From: DATFVA01 sp963711455
GTDB taxonomy: Bacteria > Bacteroidota > Ignavibacteria > Ignavibacteriales > Ignavibacteriaceae
Assembly: GCA_963711455.1 (NCBI GenBank)
Contig: CAVQEH010000005.1
Location: 248,001 to 312,000 of the forward strand
Length of the DNA: 64,000 nt
Reading direction: 5' to 3'
Shown here piece after piece: positions 27,570 to 34,983 of this stretch; within the stretch, counting starts at the first letter, position 1; every line of letters begins with the position of its first letter. The notes under the pieces are model-generated. The model worked only from the letters and a program-made list of their open reading frames with translations, made no database searches and had not been told where the DNA came from. The translations under genes and the position numbers were made by a program.

Positions 27570-27860
27570 TTACTCCCATTCAGCACTCAGGTCAATCCAT
27601 TCAGGATTCATACTTTCAATCAATTTATTCTTCTTCTCTCTTCTCCATTTCTTTATTTCTTTTTCCCGTGCAATTGCCGCATTCACATCATTTGTAGTTT
27701 CATAGCATACAAGCTTATTAATATTGTACTTTTTAGTGAATCCATCTACCAATTTATTCTTGTGTTCGTACATCCTTCTTAAAAGATTATTCGTCATTCC
27801 TGTATAAAGAACTCTATTATTCCAGTTTGAAACTATATAAACGTAATATGTATTGGTCAT
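27570..27860 (-). CDS. Small GIY-YIG nuclease, copy A
   Basis: A 96-residue single-domain GIY-YIG protein: YYVYIVSNWNNRVLYTGMTN contains the two conserved strands (here YVY...LYTG), followed by RRMYEHKNK with catalytic Arg, and a Glu in YETTNDVNAAIAREKEIKKW. Members of this UvrC-N-like family often occur in many copies in Bacteroidetes genomes. I start at the ATG at 27860, which gives the same length as copy B; an open frame continues to 27938 but that part is repeat sequence. The gene is bounded by family-1 repeats on both sides: 3 bases after the stop and about 15 bases before the start. Confidence 0.85.
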   Translation of the reverse strand: MTNTYYVYIVSNWNNRVLYTGMTNNLLRRMYEHKNKLVDGFTKKYNINKLVCYETTNDVNAAIAREKEIKKWRREKKNKLIESMNPEWIDLSAEWE

Positions 27861-27875
27861 ATTCTTCCCTTCCAT

Positions 27876-28358
27876 TGTCATTCCGAGCGAGCATTCGTTT
27901 ACCTTTGTACGAACGAGGAATCTTTCCCTCATCAACATTCAGCAATAAATAAGATTTCTCAGTCGTCCTTTATAAACCTTAATCCTCAACAATCGGACTC
28001 CATCGAAATGACATGGCTTCTTTTTTTTATACACACTGTCATTCCGAGCGAGCTGTTGTTCACGTTTTTGCGAGCGAGAAATCTTAAATGTATCAACGTT
28101 CAACAGCAAGCAAGATTTCTCAGTCGTCCCAATACAGTCTAAACCAGAATTTTCGGGACTCCTTCGAAATGACAAGGCTCCTCACGCCTGTCATTCCGAG
28201 CGAGCCGGTGTTTACATTTGTACGAGCGAGAAATCTTTCACATACCAACACCTTGCAGCGTGTAGGATTTCTCCCTCCGGTAGAAATGACGGGGCTACTT
28301 TCAATTCTAACATTGTCATTTCGAAGCGAGTCTTCGAGCGAGAAATCCTTCACGAGTA
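27876..28358. repeat. Family-1 palindromic repeats (GIY-YIG A to livM)
   Basis: Units at about 27876-28013, 28037-28174, 28189-28290 and a left arm at 28314-28350. The first unit starts 15 bases upstream of the GIY-YIG A start codon. The final arm lies a few bases from the livM stop codon. No gene is present apart from repeat-derived frames. The region has repeated TGTCATTCCGAGCGAGC and GAGCGAGAAATCTT segments. Confidence 0.85.
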
Positions 28359-28361
28359 CTT

Positions 28362-29231
28362 CTATCTGATCTCATACTCTCCAACCAGCCCTTTCGGTCT
28401 CCACATCATAAATGCAACCAACGCTGCACCGTAAAGTATTTGTCTCATATTTGCAGCAATAGAATTCGGCATACCAACAAACCTTAATATTTCAGGTAAT
28501 GCAACAAGAACAACCGCACCCAAAACTGATCCCTTCAGACTTCCTGTTCCACCGATAATAACCATTGAGATAATTAAAATAGATTCCATAACTGTAAAGC
28601 TTGTCGGGTCTATATAGGTTATATAAGTGGCATAAAGAACTCCCGCAACAGAAGCCACACCGGCACTTATCATAAAAACCTGAACCTTATAAAAAGTTAC
28701 ATTTTTTCCTGCCGATTGAGTAAGCACTTCATCTTCTCTTAATGATTTCATTATTCTTCCGATTGGTGATTTTACAACTCTTTTACAAAACCAGTAAGCG
28801 ATTATCGCGAGCACTCCGCTTAATATTAAAAATGAAATATGTGAAGAGATTACAATCCCGAATATTACCGGCTGAGGTATTCCCGGCAGACCAAGAGGTC
28901 CTCCTGTAAAATCCACAAGGTTATTGAGTATACTGAAAGTAATTATCTGGAAGGCAAAAGTAGCAATTACAAAATAATCATCTTTAATTCTTAATGAAGG
29001 GATCCCCACTACTGCACCAAGTATTACAGCGGCAATTACCGCAAGTACAAGATTAAGCAGGAAAGGTGAATTAAGGTTTAGCGCCATCAGTGCGGCAACA
29101 TAAGCTCCGATTCCGTAAAACGCTGCGTGTGTAATAGATAGAATTCCTGTGTAGCCAATTAATAAATTTAACGAAACAGACAGAATTGAATATATGCAGA
29201 TGAGGATTAGTATGTGAAGAAAGTATTCCAA
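28362..29231 (-). CDS. livM: Branched-chain amino acid-type ABC transporter permease LivM
   Basis: The 289-residue protein has about eight to nine membrane segments. The GYTGILSITHAAFYGIGAYVAAL block at the N-terminus and MVIIGGTGSLKGSVLGAV near residue 225 are characteristic of LivM permeases; the EAA-like loop is at about 150-175 (LREDEVLTQSAGKN). It would form the channel with LivH. It is separated from livG and livH by repeat clusters, each with a GIY-YIG gene, which is unusual for these normally compact operons. Confidence 0.9.
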   Translation of the reverse strand: MEYFLHILILICIYSILSVSLNLLIGYTGILSITHAAFYGIGAYVAALMALNLNSPFLLNLVLAVIAAVILGAVVGIPSLRIKDDYFVIATFAFQIITFSILNNLVDFTGGPLGLPGIPQPVIFGIVISSHISFLILSGVLAIIAYWFCKRVVKSPIGRIMKSLREDEVLTQSAGKNVTFYKVQVFMISAGVASVAGVLYATYITYIDPTSFTVMESILIISMVIIGGTGSLKGSVLGAVVLVALPEILRFVGMPNSIAANMRQILYGAALVAFMMWRPKGLVGEYEIR

Positions 29232-29906
29232 AGATTCAATTAAAAATTAAGAATGAATAATTAACAATTGAATTACCCATTGCAAATTAAGAAATCATTT
29301 TCACTTAAACAGCAATTTTGTTGATAAATTTGAACAAAACCTATCCCCACTGTCATTCCGAAGCGAGTCTTCGAGCGAGGAATCTTAAACGTATCAACAG
29401 TCAACAGCGAGCAAGATTTCTCAGTCGTCCTTTCCAAATCTTAATCCACATTCAAAGGACTCTATTCGAAATGACAAGACTCCTTTTTATTATACACACT
29501 GTCATTCCGAGCGAGAAGGTGTTTACTATTATGCGAGCGAGAAATCTTTCATTTTTCATTTTTAGATTTCTCCCTGCGGCCTGCCTGAAACCTATGGTCG
29601 ATAAGCCGGTAGGCAAGTCGAAATGACAATGATTCTTTCGGCATCCAGCATCCAGTATCTAGCATCCAGCATCCAGAATCCAGCAGCTAGTAAGATTCCT
29701 CAGTCGTCCTTAATTAATCTTAATCCTCAACTATCGGACTTCATCGGAATGACAACAGGCTACTATTGTCATTTCGAAGCGAGCTGTCGTTTACACTTCT
29801 GCGAGCGAGAAATCTTAAACGTATCAACATTCAACAGCGAGTAAGATTTCTCAATCGTCCCGGAATAATGTTAAAACAAATGAACCGGGACTTCATCGAA
29901 ATGACA
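29232..29906. repeat. Family-1 palindromic repeats (livM to GIY-YIG B)
   Basis: Units at about 29351-29476, 29500-29628, a right half at 29690-29753, and 29766-29906. Between 29638 and 29692 a short tandem tract repeats CATCCAG/TATCTAG about seven times. The last unit ends 3 bases before the stop of GIY-YIG copy B, as in copy A. Most of 29420-29545 and 29622-29870 recurs at 30308-30660 with few differences, pointing to local duplication. Confidence 0.85.
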
Positions 29907-29908
29907 TT

Positions 29909-30199
29909 TTACGCCCATTCAGTACTCAAGTCAATCCAGTCAGGATTTTTACTTGTAATCAGGTTATTCTTCTTTTCCCTTCGCCACTTCTTTATTTCTT
30001 TTTCTCTTGCGATTGCTGCATTTACATCATTTGTAGTTTCATAATATACAAGCTTATCAACATTATACTTTTTAGTGAATCCATCTACTAATTTATTCTT
30101 ATGTTCGTACATTCTTCTTTGAAGATCATTAGTCATCCCGACATAAACAACTTTATTATTCCAGTTTGATAGGATGTAAAGGTAATATGTGTTCGTCAT
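29909..30199 (-). CDS. Small GIY-YIG nuclease, copy B
   Basis: The 96-residue protein differs from copy A at about 16 positions (about 83% identical by hand count). It keeps the GIY-YIG strands (YYLYILSN and VVYVGMTN), the Arg of RRMYEHKNK and the Glu in YETTND. Stop and start codons lie at the same distances from the flanking family-1 repeats as in copy A (3 bases after the stop; about 12 to 13 bases before the start). Divergence with conserved catalytic residues suggests both copies were under selection. A role in repeat spread is inferred, not shown. Confidence 0.85.
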   Translation of the reverse strand: MTNTYYLYILSNWNNKVVYVGMTNDLQRRMYEHKNKLVDGFTKKYNVDKLVYYETTNDVNAAIAREKEIKKWRREKKNNLITSKNPDWIDLSTEWA

Positions 30200-30781
30200 T
30201 ATCTCCTTCTTCTGTAATTTCGAACGAGCTGTCGTTTACGATTATGCGAGTGAGAAATCTTAAATGTATCAACATTTAATAGCGAGTAAGATTTCTCCTT
30301 TCAGTCGAAATGACAATGATTCTTTCGGCATCCAGCATCCAGTATCTAGCATCCAGTATCCAGAATCCAGCAGCGAGCAAGATTCTTCAGTTGTCCTTAA
30401 TTTAATCTTAATCCTCAACTATCGGACTTCATCGGAATGACAACAGGCTACTAGTGTCATTTCGAGCGAGCTGTCGTTTACACTTCTGCGAGTGAGAAAT
30501 CTTAAATGTATCAACATTCAACAGCAAGTAAGATTTCTCAGTCGTCCTTTCCAAATCTTAATCCACATTCAAAGGACTCCATTCGAAATGACAAGGCTCC
30601 TTTCTATTATACACACTGTCATTCCGAGCGAGAAGGTGTTTACGATTATGCGAGCGAGGAATCTTTCACGTACCACCATCTTGCACCGTGTAGGATTTCT
30701 CAGTCGTCCCGATACCTTTAATACAGAATTTCCAGGACTCTTTCGAAATGACAAGACTGTTTCATACTCCCTACTCCATTC
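30200..30781. repeat. Family-1 palindromic repeats (GIY-YIG B to livH)
   Basis: Units at about 30212-30315, a right half at 30370-30442 preceded by a CATCCAG tandem tract (30328-30380), 30455-30592 and 30617-30753. The first unit begins close to the GIY-YIG B start. The last ends about 25 bases before the livH stop. No gene is seen other than frames created by the repeat itself. Confidence 0.85.
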
Positions 30782-31660
30782 CTAAACCTCCGCCCTCCTC
30801 ACCTTCTTCCCCATAAATCCCTCCGGCTTAAACAATAAGAACACAAGCAATACAACAAACGCACTCGCATCCATCCATTGCGAGGAAATGTACCAAACAG
30901 CAAGATTCTGTGCTGCAGCTAAAAGAAGCGAGCCGAGTATGATTCCCCGTATGCTGCCTACACCGCCAATTATCATTGCAACAACACCCATTAACAGCAT
31001 ATTCATTCCCATAGTAGGAGTCATATCAACATCCAGCGAAATGAGTATGCCTGCAATACCTGCAAGTGCAGAGCCTATGGCAAACGCAATTAAAATTATC
31101 CTGTCGCTTTTAATACCCGACAACCTTGCAAGCTCACTGTCGCTTGCCACCGCCCTCATTGTCTTCCCTGTTTTTGCCAGCATCAAGTATCCAGCGACCA
31201 GCATCACTAAAACTGTACTCGCCCCAATTATTATTATTTGCACCGGTGTTATATACGCACCAAATATATTTATCCCCTCCCTCACTTCCCACGTCCGTAT
31301 CGACTTCGTATCATCCCCAAAGAAAAGTGAGATTAAGTTTTGCAGAACAATGTAAATACCAAGTGAAGCAAGCAGCAGTATAATTGAAGATGATTTCTTT
31401 TTCCTGAGAGACTTGTAAATAACTACTTCCATTACCCCGCCAAGCAGCATTGCTAAAATAATTGCAGTAGGTATTGCAGTATAAAATGACCAGCCTAATA
31501 CGATAATAAACAAAAAAGAAAAGTATGCACCGAATGTGAAGATAACTGCGTGAGCGAAGTGGAAGAATTTAGTTATTTGATAGATTATGGAAAAGCTGAT
31601 GGCAATAAGCAGAAATTCAAAGAAAGAAATTATAATGTTGAAAATAACTTGTTCATTCAT
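30782..31660 (-). CDS. livH: Branched-chain amino acid-type ABC transporter permease LivH
   Basis: The 292-residue protein has about eight membrane segments. FFHFAHAVIFTFGAYFSFLF near residue 30 and MGVVAMIIGGVGSIRGIILGSLLL near residue 230 are the LivH signatures; AVASDSELARLSGI forms the cytoplasmic coupling loop. It begins only 6 bases after the HgcA-like fusion gene, so transporter and corrinoid protein are almost certainly co-transcribed. Confidence 0.9.
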   Translation of the reverse strand: MNEQVIFNIIISFFEFLLIAISFSIIYQITKFFHFAHAVIFTFGAYFSFLFIIVLGWSFYTAIPTAIILAMLLGGVMEVVIYKSLRKKKSSSIILLLASLGIYIVLQNLISLFFGDDTKSIRTWEVREGINIFGAYITPVQIIIIGASTVLVMLVAGYLMLAKTGKTMRAVASDSELARLSGIKSDRIILIAFAIGSALAGIAGILISLDVDMTPTMGMNMLLMGVVAMIIGGVGSIRGIILGSLLLAAAQNLAVWYISSQWMDASAFVVLLVFLLFKPEGFMGKKVRRAEV

Positions 31661-31666
31661 TGAATC

Positions 31667-32719
31667 TTAGTGAGAGAAAATTCCAAAATTCTTCTTTGGT
31701 ATGATATTTCCTATAGCTTCAAATTGGCATTGGTTTATGCAAGCTCCACATTTAACACAACTAGAGTTACAAACATCTATTTTGTCTAGAGTTATTGATA
31801 GAGCTCTTGTAGGGCAAACAGCTAAACAGTCTTCACAAAGTGTACAGTTACTTTGATTAACTTCCAAATTGTATAGAGAAATACCGAAAAATTTACTTGA
31901 ATATTTACAGGTAACATAAGGTAAATAACTATATAATGATATATTCAAAAGAAAAATTATGCCCATACCTAAAAATATTAACTCAGCATATATCCCTGTA
32001 ATCAAATATAAAATTAATACATTCGCTGAAACAGTTATATAAGGGCTTAAGTACCAATCAATTTTTTCTGATTTACTAAAATTTAAATAAGCTGGGTAAA
32101 CAGATGCCCAAACTATAATTGGAAATAATAAAAGAATCTTTAAACCAAAAATTAATAGCACAAAAATGAAAAAACGTAAAAAAATACTTCCTGTAATTGC
32201 ACAGGCCATTTCGAAAGCCTGAAATGTATTAAAATTCACCAGCCTATCATGTTTGTCAACTTCAGTCAATTTACTATTATTTATATAATATTTAATTCTA
32301 CCGATGTCAGTGGGTCCCCAAATAATATCCCATCCTGATTTTTCATACATTGCCCATCGGCTGATACCTGCAGCAGCCAGTTCAGGTACTATTAGATTTC
32401 TATGAAGTACTAACTTTTCAAGCTCAAATGCTCTTAAACAAAAAAGCAATTTTTCTGTCGTAAAAATCTTACCAACAGATGCACACCAAACATTTATTCC
32501 TTTTGTTGGAATAATCATCAAATAACAATCGATATTCTTGAGAGCGTTAATCACCCTTCTTACAGTAAGTGCATAATTTGAAGTTACGATTACTGGAGAG
32601 GCATTTGTAGGATTCCCTATTATTTTTATTCCTGGTGTTGAATTAATAGGAATAACACGAAAAAATAACATAAATAAATAAGATAGAAAACTAAATAACT
32701 TATTTTTTCCTTGCGACAT
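31667..32719 (-). CDS. HgcA-like corrinoid membrane protein fused to HgcB-like ferredoxin
   Basis: The first 165 residues match the corrinoid-binding domain of HgcA (CdhD-like): PVIVTSNYALTVRRV, then TKGINVWCASVGKIFTTEKL with the cap-helix Cys (C79), and HRNLIVPELAAAGIS. The motif is NVWCASVGK where canonical HgcA has NVWCAAGK, one residue longer. About four membrane segments follow (170-268). Residues 290-335 form a two-cluster ferredoxin: CTLCEDCLAVCP and CVKCGACINQC, the latter close to the HgcB motif; the C-terminal Cys pair of HgcB is absent. The ATG at 32719 is preferred over TTG at 32737. Fused HgcAB-like proteins are known from some microbes and, as I recall, did not methylate mercury in the cases tested. 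A corrinoid methyl or organometal transfer role is inferred. Confidence 0.78.
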   Translation of the reverse strand: MSQGKNKLFSFLSYLFMLFFRVIPINSTPGIKIIGNPTNASPVIVTSNYALTVRRVINALKNIDCYLMIIPTKGINVWCASVGKIFTTEKLLFCLRAFELEKLVLHRNLIVPELAAAGISRWAMYEKSGWDIIWGPTDIGRIKYYINNSKLTEVDKHDRLVNFNTFQAFEMACAITGSIFLRFFIFVLLIFGLKILLLFPIIVWASVYPAYLNFSKSEKIDWYLSPYITVSANVLILYLITGIYAELIFLGMGIIFLLNISLYSYLPYVTCKYSSKFFGISLYNLEVNQSNCTLCEDCLAVCPTRALSITLDKIDVCNSSCVKCGACINQCQFEAIGNIIPKKNFGIFSH

Positions 32720-33458
32720 ATAGACCAAAAGTTTCAAATTGATATAGTCTTTTCTCTATTATATCAAAGCCTGATGCTGTTAGCTTCTCATCAAGATTTT
32801 TTAATGGCTTTGTTAATGGAAAGTTAGAAAAGTAGGTTGCAATAATTAAAGGGAGTTCCAGCAAGTAATATTTTATTTTCAGAAAAAAAGAAATATTTTT
32901 TAATTCACTATGCCTGTCAATTAGATATGATAAAAAATCAAAAGGGAAACGCAGAGTGTAAAAAATTATTTTTACAACATTACTTCGTGGAACCAGTTCA
33001 TCAGCAATGAATAAAAAGCTTTTTGGTTTTAACTTTATAAAATATTCCTTAATCAATTGATCTATAAAAGCAGGCTCCATTTCGGAAAGCAAATGAATAT
33101 TAATTATTGCATCCAATGAATAATCATTGAATTCATTTGCAATATTTAAAACATCACCATGAATTAAGTGAACACTTTTTTTTTCTTTTGATAAAAAAGA
33201 TAAATTCTTTTTTGTTTGATTTAACATCTCTTCAGAGATATCCATACAATAAAGCTCTATAGAATCGTTTTTTTTAAGCAAATCTGAGGCTAATCCCCCT
33301 GCACCACACCCGGTATCAAGAACTTTAGCTTTTCGATACAATAAATAATCCACTATTCTATTTCTGACATCTCTGATCTTGTAAAGTGTAACCGGACCAA
33401 TAAATCTCTCGTAAGAGGGTGGAGCTGTTTCAATTATGTGCATTAAAGGACCGGTCAT
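32700..33458 (-). CDS. Class I SAM-dependent methyltransferase
   Basis: The 252-residue protein has the SAM-binding motif VLDTGCGAGG (46-55), the acidic end of strand 2 (LYCMDIS) and HLIHGDVLNI. The C-terminal half is hydrophobic and aromatic (IIFYTLRFPFDFLSYLI), suggesting membrane contact or a hydrophobic substrate. It overlaps the HgcA-like gene by 20 bases and follows the radical SAM gene by 16 bases. The N-terminal MHIIETAPPSYERFIGP is distinctive. The substrate is not known; delivery of a methyl group to or from the corrinoid partner is a reasonable guess. Confidence 0.85.
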   Translation of the reverse strand: MTGPLMHIIETAPPSYERFIGPVTLYKIRDVRNRIVDYLLYRKAKVLDTGCGAGGLASDLLKKNDSIELYCMDISEEMLNQTKKNLSFLSKEKKSVHLIHGDVLNIANEFNDYSLDAIINIHLLSEMEPAFIDQLIKEYFIKLKPKSFLFIADELVPRSNVVKIIFYTLRFPFDFLSYLIDRHSELKNISFFLKIKYYLLELPLIIATYFSNFPLTKPLKNLDEKLTASGFDIIEKRLYQFETFGLYVARKK

Positions 33459-33474
33459 AATTCTTTCGTTATTT

Positions 33475-34404
33475 TTAATTTAAATTACAACAACATTTAT
33501 GAGTTGAATTAGTATTATCGTCTGTTAAATAACTATCTTTAGCGCAATCACAACTTTTGCTATAAAATGCATTGACTCTTGTTAGCCCTACTTCCATTCC
33601 TATTTTTTGTGCTTTCAATAAGGTTTTTGTTAGTGTCTTACTTAAATGATTCAACTGATGTGCAGGGAAAAACCTGGTTAAATGCCACGGTGTATCTGGA
33701 CTTAAATTATTATATATCCATTCTGCTGTTCTGCTTAAATTGTCATCATCATCATTTGCCCCGGGAATTAAATTTGTTCTCACTTCCACGTGACAACCAC
33801 TATCATAGAAAGACTTTATACACTTTAAAATTCTTCCAGCAACATTCGTAATTCCCTCGGCACCACAATATTGATGGTAGAAATCATCATCCATATTCTT
33901 AATGTCGGTTGCAACGGCATCCAAATAGGGAGAAATTCTTTTTACAGAATATGGTGTAAGAGTACTGTTTGTTACAAAGAAATTTTGTAATCCAACACTC
34001 TTTGCTTCCTTTGCAATTTCACAAACTTCATCTAAAATAACTGCGGGTTCATTGAAAGTATAACAAATACCTTTGCAATCATTATTTATTGCAATTTCAA
34101 TTATATCTTGTTGTGAATACTTTGAATTGTCAAAATTTTCGCCGGATTCAGCCCAGGATAATTTTGCATTCTGGCAGCCTAAACATCTAAAATTACAACC
34201 CCATGAACCAATAGATAGAATTTTAACATTTCCTGAAAAATACACAATTGGCTTATCAAAAAGCCAATCAATATTTTGTACATAACAATTTTCCAATGAG
34301 CTATTATATTTCCCCCTATTGCAGAAACTATCAGAAGGGTCACAACTTCTGATACAATTTTTGCATATTAAATAGTTTTTTTTTGATAAATTATTTCTTT
34401 GCAT
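33475..34404 (-). CDS. Radical SAM protein, AmmeMemoRadiSam/PFL-activase-like
   Basis: The 309-residue enzyme has the [4Fe-4S] motif CNFRCLGC (C70, C74, C77; Cx3Cx2C), preceded by a Cys-rich leader (CKNCIRSCDPSDSFC) and followed by FNEPAVILDE and VEVRTNLIPGAND, features of the AmmeMemoRadiSam/pyruvate formate-lyase activase-like group. It is unusual in ending with CDCAKDS and a C-terminal CCC run four residues from the end, which could bind a further metal or cluster. Its gene begins inside the stop region of the membrane protein gene upstream (14-base overlap) and is followed after 16 bases by the methyltransferase gene. Confidence 0.85.
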   Translation of the reverse strand: MQRNNLSKKNYLICKNCIRSCDPSDSFCNRGKYNSSLENCYVQNIDWLFDKPIVYFSGNVKILSIGSWGCNFRCLGCQNAKLSWAESGENFDNSKYSQQDIIEIAINNDCKGICYTFNEPAVILDEVCEIAKEAKSVGLQNFFVTNSTLTPYSVKRISPYLDAVATDIKNMDDDFYHQYCGAEGITNVAGRILKCIKSFYDSGCHVEVRTNLIPGANDDDDNLSRTAEWIYNNLSPDTPWHLTRFFPAHQLNHLSKTLTKTLLKAQKIGMEVGLTRVNAFYSKSCDCAKDSYLTDDNTNSTHKCCCNLN

Positions 34405-34975
34405 TACTTTTTTTTTGCGGTAAAATATATATCACCTTCAAAGTATCATTTTTATTTATCAGCTTACCTACAGCTTTGTTTAACGTTGAATCCAATTTAT
34501 CTAGTGACATAATTAAATCTTTATGATTCTCAATTTCAATTCTTTCTCCATTTATATGTATTAAAAAAGATCCTATTAAAAATAGACTAACCCCCAAAAC
34601 AATAGCTAATAATTGAGCATTATACAACTTCTGATTCTTAGCACGTTTATCCTTAATTTCATTAATGATTTTAGATATTTCATCATCTTTTAATTCATTA
34701 GTTTTATCTCTATGTCGAGATAATTTATCTTTTCCATTTAAAATCAATCTTATATTATTTTTAAATGGTTTATTAACGTAAAAAACTATAATGAATAAAC
34801 TAAGACTAAAAAATAAAAAGATACCAGGTAAAATTAACTTATAGGAAATAATAAAATTATCCAATATTACATTTATTAAACCAATCTCTACTGCAAAAAT
34901 TGCTACGGCATGACCCGTTAGTTGTTTAATATCTTCATCTTCAATAATGATATTTTTACTTACAAAATTGCTCAT
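34391..34975 (-). CDS. Hypothetical membrane protein, 194 aa
   Basis: I do not recognise the family. Hydrophobic segments lie at about 20-38, 45-67 and 119-140, with a charged, helical segment between (KDKLSRHRDKTNELKDDEIS) and a soluble C-terminal tail with leucine/aspartate heptads that could form a coiled coil. The gene sits 8 bases after the 607-residue protein gene and overlaps the radical SAM gene by 14 bases. It therefore belongs to the operon by position, but its AT-rich and low-complexity character also fits an inserted cargo pair. Confidence 0.6.
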   Translation of the reverse strand: MSNFVSKNIIIEDEDIKQLTGHAVAIFAVEIGLINVILDNFIISYKLILPGIFLFFSLSLFIIVFYVNKPFKNNIRLILNGKDKLSRHRDKTNELKDDEISKIINEIKDKRAKNQKLYNAQLLAIVLGVSLFLIGSFLIHINGERIEIENHKDLIMSLDKLDSTLNKAVGKLINKNDTLKVIYILPQKKSNAKK

Positions 34976-34983
34976 AATTTATC

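Noticed and set aside
25395..30753. Repeat arrays as a CRISPR locus
   Set aside because: Units are long hairpins of about 100-140 bases with variable spacing, some lack one half, spacers are not uniform, and no cas gene is present.
31667..34404. Mercury methylation operon
   Set aside because: The HgcA-like and HgcB-like parts are fused, the cap-helix motif differs and the HgcB C-terminal Cys pair is absent, so a mercury methylation call is not justified from sequence alone.
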